Shown here one piece after another: positions 58,501-64,000 of a stretch of DNA of 64,000 bases. The notes under the pieces are model-generated. The model had not been told where the DNA came from. It did not search any database and saw nothing but the letters and a program-made list of their open reading frames with translations. The DNA lies in assembly GCA_036852015.1 (NCBI GenBank), contig JAANDG010000104.1:62001-126000 (forward strand), written 5' to 3'. Origin of the DNA: Pelodera strongyloides (lineage: Eukaryota > Nematoda > Chromadorea > Rhabditida > Rhabditidae). A program made the translations under genes and the position numbers. The first letter of the stretch is position 1; each line of letters begins with the position of its first letter.

Positions 58501-60521
58501 CAACCCGGCTGTTACCATTGGGGTTACAGCGGTTAGACGAATTGATCCAATCAGCGCCGTCGCTTACGTAATCTCGCAGCTCATTGGAGCAGCACTGGGA
58601 GCTATGATTTCATTGGTCAGTTACGGTACTCTAAAAATTTTTTCGAAAGTTCGATGGCCTCAGCCTGAAGACGTCGAGAAATTTTTAACTGGAACTCGTT
58701 TTCTACTGTGCGCAAGGGTCTGCGTAAGGAGTCATTTTGAAGTTATTTTATAGGTTCGGGTTTTTTGGACATAACATTTGATGAACAGTGGCTATTTTCG
58801 GACAAGAATACCGTAATCTGAGAATATTATTGTACATATGAAGAATATTTCAACAATAATACGCTTATTTCCAGCTGGTCATGGGCAAAACGCTGTATCA
58901 AAATGCTGCATTCGGCGCCACTTATTTGCATAAGGATTTCGACTGGTATCAGGTACTGTTTTCACTACTATTGGATTTCTTCTCTTTTAATTGCTGGCAT
59001 TTACGATGAACGATTTTTTTTAAATAAACTAAAAAGCTTAGAAGTTTACATTTAACATTAGCTGCAAAACAAAGAGTTATGATTACTAAGGACCAAGGAC
59101 CACCATACGGCCTGACAGGATACTACCCGTAACCTGATCATTTATTGCTTCACATAATACGTGTTGGCTAAAAATGTGTTCCTCTTTCAAATATATTCAC
59201 TCTAGAAAAGAATATCATACTAGAAACACTTGGAACTTCTACCAAATTGGGTGAATTATTGTGAAAATAAACAAAATATGAAACATTTTGTTTGCAGGGC
59301 CTCGTCGCCGAGGGCATTGCCACCTCTCTGCTCGTCCTGGTTATCCTCCTGCACATGGTGGATCAGAATCATACACACGGCGCTCTGGCCATCGGATTTA
59401 CTATTGTTTCTGCTGAATTGACGATGTTAGTTGATTTGTAATTCCATGCCGATCTAAAAAGTAATCTAAAATCCCATTCAAGACGCACATCCTGAAAATA
59501 ATTTCACCCGTAATGCAATCACAAAAGCCAAAAAATATATGACCCGTGATAAAGGTTTAGTGCCAGTATATGTTTAGCAAGCGGAGCTTTTGGGCGCAAG
59601 CAGTGTCAACGCGAAATTTTGGCGGGTGCCACGCGGCCGGCATATGGCCGGCGCGCGGCCTACAAAAAATGGGTGGGCCCACACACGGCGGTCCACTCAT
59701 TGCGTGCGAATGTAGGCCGCGCACCGGCGTCTCGAGTTAATATCCTTCAAATTTTCCAGAGGCCTGATGACCGGAGCGTCCCTAAATCCGGCTCGTTCAC
59801 TGGGTCCCAATTTTGTCGGAACTTTATTCTACAGTTCATCTGAATGGCCTAAAAACTTATGGTCTACGGCGTATATCTACTATCTCGGACCAATACTGGG
59901 TGCTTTACTCGCCGCCACGTTGTTCAGGTAGTAAGATTTTTTTCTTTATATAGACGTGTAAACAAACCTCGCAATCAGTTTTTAAAGCGGCATAACTGCC
60001 GTTTTCTGAAACGTGTTTTGGACAACTGCCTTCCTGTGTACATAGTTGGGGACGAAATGGTATTTATACTACGTTTAATTAGACTCATTTGCATAAATCG
60101 CAGCTGGTACAACTTACGTTTCAAAAACCGGCTGTTATACGATTTCTGGCAACGATCGCATGCGTGAGCTCAGTCGAAGGAATGCGTTTCACTTGCAACA
60201 CTTATAACATAACTAACGTGTAGCTTACTAAAATAATTTCGTATTATGAAATACATAAAACATCGCCGCAAAATTCTACTCTTTGTGTAGGAGGAAAGTA
60301 TTGGATTGATTCTGAGCCTGCATACCACAATAGACGTACTTACAATTAGTCGCACACTACTTGCGCACATACGGCGCACTCTGGGCGCGCTTTTTGAAGG
60401 GCAGCTTCCTTTTCTCACATAATATATGGCAATGACCGAGGTTCTCCGATTACTTCTATTACTCCTGTACTCTTTATATTTCAGAGTCTTCTTTTCGAGG
60501 GAGCTTCGTCTGATAAAATAA
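55537..60521 (+). CDS. Aquaporin 1, eight exons, 265 aa
   Basis: Coding exons 55537-55587, 57013-57127, 57590-57683, 58489-58615, 58875-58952, 59298-59425, 59760-59927, 60485-60521 (798 nt, phases agree). The first listed exon starts at an acceptor at 55489, and its frame is open 16 codons above the ATG, so an upstream start is possible. Landmarks: first membrane helix (CLAELIGTLIFVFFG), first NPA loop SGAHFNPAVT, second NPA loop TGASLNPARSLGP, last helix YYLGPILGALLAATLFR. NPAR followed by Ser rather than Asp suggests an orthodox water channel rather than an aquaglyceroporin. The residue matching the selectivity-filter His of human AQP1 is Glu (LAIGFTIVSAE), by ungapped alignment. Intron repeats are listed separately. 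Its paralogue lies tail-to-tail at 60966. Confidence 0.93.
57213..57392. mobile_element. TTAA family B element in an aquaporin 1 intron
   Basis: TTAA at 57213 and 57389, left end TTAAAGCGAAATACCGGCC, right end the inverse, near perfect. It carries a duplicated TATAAGAATG segment inside. Confidence 0.92.
57730..57968 (-). mobile_element. Helitron-like non-autonomous element in an aquaporin 1 intron
   Basis: On the minus strand: TCTTATTATATAAAGGAG start after A, hairpin GTCGCCTCAGGCGGC, then GATAGCCGTCTGG and host T. It is 239 bp. Confidence 0.78.
57985..58275. repeat. Cluster of TGCGAATTCGCA palindromes
   Basis: At least eight full or half copies of the palindrome TGCGAATTCGCA(C) lie within about 290 bases (near 57988, 58016, 58051, 58067, 58097, 58172, 58194, 58264), several as CGCACCGGAAAA. 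They sit between the Helitron-like element and the next aquaporin 1 exon. Confidence 0.85.
59982..60142. mobile_element. Degenerate TTAA family B element in an aquaporin 1 intron
   Basis: The left end TTAAAGCGGCATAACTGCCG, then TTTTCTGAAACG, and right part GTTTCAAAAACCGGCTGTTA keep the family order with substitutions. The right TTAA is lost. Confidence 0.6.
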
Positions 60522-60965
60522 TTATGATTTCACTTCAAATTTATTGATTTTTCTACTTTTTTTTTAAGCCTTGCCAACTTTCTTGCCAATTATTGCCTTT
60601 ACTTGTGACCTTTCTAAATTAGTCATGTACGTAATAACTAGTAGACTGGAAAATCTGCTGCGCTACGAATCTACGATATACACTTTAGATAAAAGTATAA
60701 GTCTTTCGCTAGCTTTAGACCCTTTAGAAGAAATCTTTGTGAAAGTGAGCGGCAAACTGTATTTATTCGTTGCCTAGTTGACCATTTACAGTTGTAGTAA
60801 GTTTCATGTGTTTATAAACATTGTTTTGAATTTACCTGCGCAAAGTAAATAACAGTAGTAATAGTAGCAGAAGTAATCTTGTCATCTTTATTATTAGCAT
60901 GTGCATGTTGCATAGAGATTTGTACATAAACAAAAGAATAACAATAAAGCGTTTGTTGAAATGTC
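60522..60965. other. Short intergenic space between tail-to-tail aquaporins
   Basis: It contains both 3' untranslated ends. AT-rich, with no other feature. Confidence 0.6.
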
Positions 60966-63900
60966 TCAACGCACAAGTCGATTTTCTCTGCCGTTGAACA
61001 GCCTGAAATGAATGTGATTAATTTTGAATATCGGTATTTATTGTCTGCATTTTCACATCACTACCGTTGTATGCGGTGAAAACACCAGAAACTCGGGTCT
61101 TGAATTTTCGATTCTTTTCATTATATGAAACTAGGTGGGGAGCGATAATATGCGCGAAACACGCGCGACAACAACATATCGTCGACGCAGGAAGTTAAGA
61201 AGGCGCGCGGCCATTTCGCCCTAATGACACTTATTGGCGAGGGAAAGGCGGAACTTTGTTTCCGCCGCACAGCGCGAAGTGAACGTTGTTGGTACAAACC
61301 TGTATATGGCCGCCGCAAATGTGGCCCCGATCAACGGCCCTGCCCAATAAACGTAGTGATATGTCCACAGAAATTGGTATCGATCCGCTTTTTTGACCAA
61401 AATCTGAAATTTGCATTTGGTACGCCATGTATTGACAAAATACAAAGAGGGAAGGATGAGTTGCTAATTAGAACAGCATGAAAACAAAAAAGATTGCCAA
61501 GAGGATTTTTTCTGCTTGCGAACTCGCCGCGCAAAATCCCATAGAGAAAGAAATCAGAGACGCAGAGAGAGAGAGAGAGGGGGAGAGAGAGAGAGGGAGA
61601 GAGAGAGAGAGGGAGAGAAATGAGAGTGAGTGAGAGAGAAATGAGAGTGAGGGAGAAAAGTGGAGATTTCTACTGAACACGAAACTCAAAATCACTTACT
61701 TGATTAACCAAATTTGGTCCAAACGAACGGGCTGGATTCATTGATGCACCGGTGATTGAACCACTGAAAGTATCTGTTATATCACTTGTTATTTACGAAA
61801 AACATGCAATTAGCGTACTTTAATTTCAAGGGTCGGGTCACAGGAAAAGTTGGTGTTTTGTCTCACATTTGAGGGAGGATTTTAGAAGTTATATTAAAAG
61901 TGCACAATAAAAAGTAAATGTGAGGAGACCATAACATAATACACAAAATTAGCGGCGCTTTCTTGCCCATTCACAGAGCTGACAAAACCAATAATATTTA
62001 CTTCGAAAACTTTTCCGGTGAGCCTGTCCCTTTAATATTTTCTTAGAAAACTTCCCGTGAGCCTGCCCCTTTAAAGGGTCAGGCCCATTTCAAATGACCC
62101 CTATTTTTGATGATTCCATCTGATTCTCCATGTCAAATATGGCTGCAAGTAGGCTGCAATATTTTTCTGATGTTCAAGCACAAAATTCACACACTATAAA
62201 GCTATTTACCATACTATGACATGGAGAATTAGATGGAATCATCAAAAATAGGGGTCATTTGAAATGGGCCTTACCCTTTAAACAATAACATTCTACTACT
62301 TGTAAGAAGGAACGTGACCTTCACGGACAACTTCTTTCCTTATCTAGTAAAAAAGATAAAAGATAAATTAGTGCATCACATCGGCTATTTTTAATTTATG
62401 AAGGAAGCAGATCAAAATAAATTTCAACTGATAACTGTGTCAGATACATAACCTCTAATCTCGGTCTTCTACAAACAATAATTCATTTAAAACTAAAGTG
62501 TGCTGGGGAGCTTGCAGAGCAAAAAAATGAAAATTTCTTCTGCGTTATACTTTTCTATCTAAGTTAAACTAAAAAAAACTCACGTTGACAAAATATCAAT
62601 GCTTAGCGTGAAGCCGATTGCCAATGGCGCGAGCACATTCTTGTCGGTGTCAACTGCCGTCAAGAGAATTGTGTGACACAGGAAATATGTGACAACGGCC
62701 TCGGACAGAAGTCCCTGCAATTATAAAATTATGTCCTCGATAATTGGATGCCATATACCTGGCTGGCCACAAAGTTTGGAGAAGTGTAATTATATAATGG
62801 ATTAAATATTATCAATTAGTTAAAGCGACCTACCGACCGGTTTTTGAAACACCGACTACACCAACATTCCTATGCAGCTTATGCAAACGAACATAAATTA
62901 GAATAAAACATCGAGCTCAATTCGAGTAACTTAGCATAAATACATAAGAATTCAGTTGACGCTATGCGTTTCGAAAACCGGCCGGTACTTCGCTTTAAAT
63001 TCCTACCTGCCACCATGCGTTCTCATCCACTCCGCCAGCATATGTTTTGAGCATAAGTGTAGCTCCGGCCTGTACTTGCAGCATTTCGTCATACGTGAGA
63101 ATTGCCTGAAAGTGTACACATAAAAGGTATGGCTGTGCCCAATGACAATGGTAGCATTGAGCTCTGGTTGTGGCTTGAGACTAATATACACGGAAGAGTT
63201 AATCCTACGTTTCTTTCAGCTATAGCCCTTCATGAGCAAGAATAGCAGTTGTCCGAGATTTTTTCGCAACCGAACTATTTAACATGGTGCGTAAGTGGAT
63301 AAAGTTTGCTGCGACTGGGGTAAGAAGGTAATCAATTTGCCGTTCCTGTGAGACAGATATCTGGTCTCCAACCGCGCAGCGCACCCCCAGCCAGGGGCGC
63401 TCGCCCCTTCTTTTTGCCCCTCTACGCGGCTGGCCGGTGCCCCCTGCGCGGTACGCGGCTGGCTACGCACGCACTCCAATTCGCGCGGCTGGGTACGCGG
63501 TGCGCTGCGCACCCAGGAACGTAGATGCTTAGAACTTTGAACACCAAATTTCCCCTTTCTCCCATTCCACGTTTTGTCGTGAGATGGGGGTCATATGGGA
63601 GAATTTTTGACAATATAAAAATAATCGCCAGCTCTTCGCGTGTCATGTGTCTATTTACAAAACATCGTCATTCCATTTAAAAAACTTACGCAAGCCATGA
63701 AACAGCCGCAAAAACCTCCAAGTAGTTGCGCGAACCAATAGAAAGGAAGGTGAAAAGGGTTCATTTTTCCTGAAGCGACAACGGACCATGTGACGGCTGG
63801 GTTGAAATGTCCACCGCTGAAATTAGGTACCTTTTAGAAAACTTGCTGCAGAACCATGGAGGAGGCCCTAATACTCGTGCGCGAAGTTATTGCGGCGCAC

Positions 63901-64000
63901 CACTCCTGAGGCCGCTGCACTAAATTGGCGAGCGATGTACTAAGAGCGCCAGGAAGTGTTTAGTAGTTCTAATGCGTACGTTTATGACTTACAAAGAAAA
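60966..64000 (-). CDS. Aquaporin 2, partial (5' exons beyond the window)
   Basis: Exons seen: 63816-63690, 63105-63007, 62714-62584, 61763-61700, 61403-61300, 61002-60966 (stop TGA), phases agreeing. The first visible exon carries the NPA loop GGHFNPAVTWSVVASGKMNP and has the same length (127 nt) and phases as its aquaporin 1 counterpart. Then come a pore helix (PLAIGFTLSIDIL), the second NPA loop TGASMNPARSFGPN and a last helix (WAGPLIGATFAAAIYR). The exon matching the 168-nt exon of aquaporin 1 is split here by an extra intron. NPARS indicates an orthodox-type channel. The selectivity-filter His of human AQP1 is Ile here, as in AQP8-like channels. A donor at 63992 (TTTTCTTT|GTAAGT) may end the preceding exon. 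Helices 1-2 lie outside the window. Confidence 0.92.
61560..61660. repeat. GA-rich microsatellite in an aquaporin 2 intron
   Basis: Interrupted (GA)n with GGGAGA spacers, between exons 61763-61700 and 61403-61300. Confidence 0.9.
61820..62035. mobile_element. Possible diverged TTAAAGGG element in an aquaporin 2 intron
   Basis: The left part AAGGGTCGGGTCACAGGAAA is matched inversely by TTTTCCGGTGAGCCTGTCCC then TTTAA at the right. It ends in TTAA at 62032. The left TTAA is separated from AAGGG by three bases, so the left edge is uncertain. Confidence 0.45.
62071..62283. mobile_element. TTAA-bounded element, TTAAAGGGTCAGGC type, copy 2
   Basis: TTAA at 62071 and 62280. Inverted ends TTAAAGGGTCAGGCCCATTT continue through a TGATGATTCCATCTGAT block (about 75-bp arms). 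It matches the right part of 34871-35187. Confidence 0.88.
62820..62998. mobile_element. TTAA family B element in an aquaporin 2 intron
   Basis: TTAA at 62820 and 62995. The left end TTAAAGCGACCTACCGACC is slightly diverged. The right end GGCCGGTACTTCGCTTTAA and the interior GCATAAATACATAAGAATT are shared with other copies. Confidence 0.9.
63365..63530. repeat. GC-rich palindrome repeat in an aquaporin 2 intron
   Basis: TACGCGGTGCGCTGCGCACC and the following CAGGAACGT match the copies near 25900 and 26305. Several CGCGGCTGG units precede it. It stands out as a GC-rich island in AT-rich DNA. Confidence 0.75.

Noticed and set aside
1..64000. CRISPR arrays, operon-type bacterial genes or a bacterial defence system
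   Set aside because: The intron-rich genes and retroelements are eukaryotic. The tandem repeats lack the repeat-spacer pattern.

Overview
The window looks like AT-rich nuclear DNA of a small-genome animal, most likely a nematode. The evidence is many short phase-matched introns with TTTCAG-like acceptors, acceptor-like sites 1-25 nt before several start codons (as in genes receiving a spliced leader), a secreted nematode-style Cys-rich repeat protein, and a BEL/Pao retrotransposon with remnants of a phlebovirus-type envelope, a combination known from nematode elements such as Tas and Cer7. No species is claimed.

Five multi-exon genes can be read exon by exon with consistent splice phases. 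(1) 8735-5809, minus: a 269-aa protein in nine small exons with a PB1-like N terminus and a Pro/Gly/Tyr/His-rich tail. (2) 38025-40552, plus: a 347-aa secreted Cys-rich protein in seven exons. (3) 52878-41912, minus: an orthologue of SCYL1, the HEAT-repeat pseudokinase of Golgi/COPI traffic, in 21 exons plus an optional 12-nt microexon. (4) 55537-60521, plus: a 265-aa aquaporin in eight exons. (5) 63816-60966, minus: a second aquaporin whose first exons lie beyond the right end. The two aquaporins are tail-to-tail paralogues with matching intron phases. SCYL1 and aquaporin 1 diverge from an intergenic stretch of about 2.6 kb. The Cys-rich gene and SCYL1 converge. Nothing indicates that these genes share one pathway, apart from the duplicated aquaporins.

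Four small open genes or exons are proposed with low confidence (9023-8943, 21545-21159, 23344-23084, 26617-26489, all minus).

The rest is dominated by mobile DNA. A CR1/Jockey-like non-LTR element lies at about 1985-4935 (minus). A cluster of broken BEL/Pao copies at about 30.6-36.6 kb has three LTR copies and gag, integrase and envelope remnants, with two tRNA-Asp-derived repeats inserted among them. At least two families of short inverted-repeat elements are bounded by TTAA (one TTAAAGGG..., one TTAAAGCGAAATA...), with about a dozen copies, several in introns. Short Helitron-like elements start TCTTATTATATAAAGGAG and end in a hairpin plus CTGG. Long GA/CT tracts, minisatellites and GC-rich palindromes are also present. 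The stretches 8.9-21 kb and 26.6-30.6 kb are otherwise gene-poor as far as can be read by eye.
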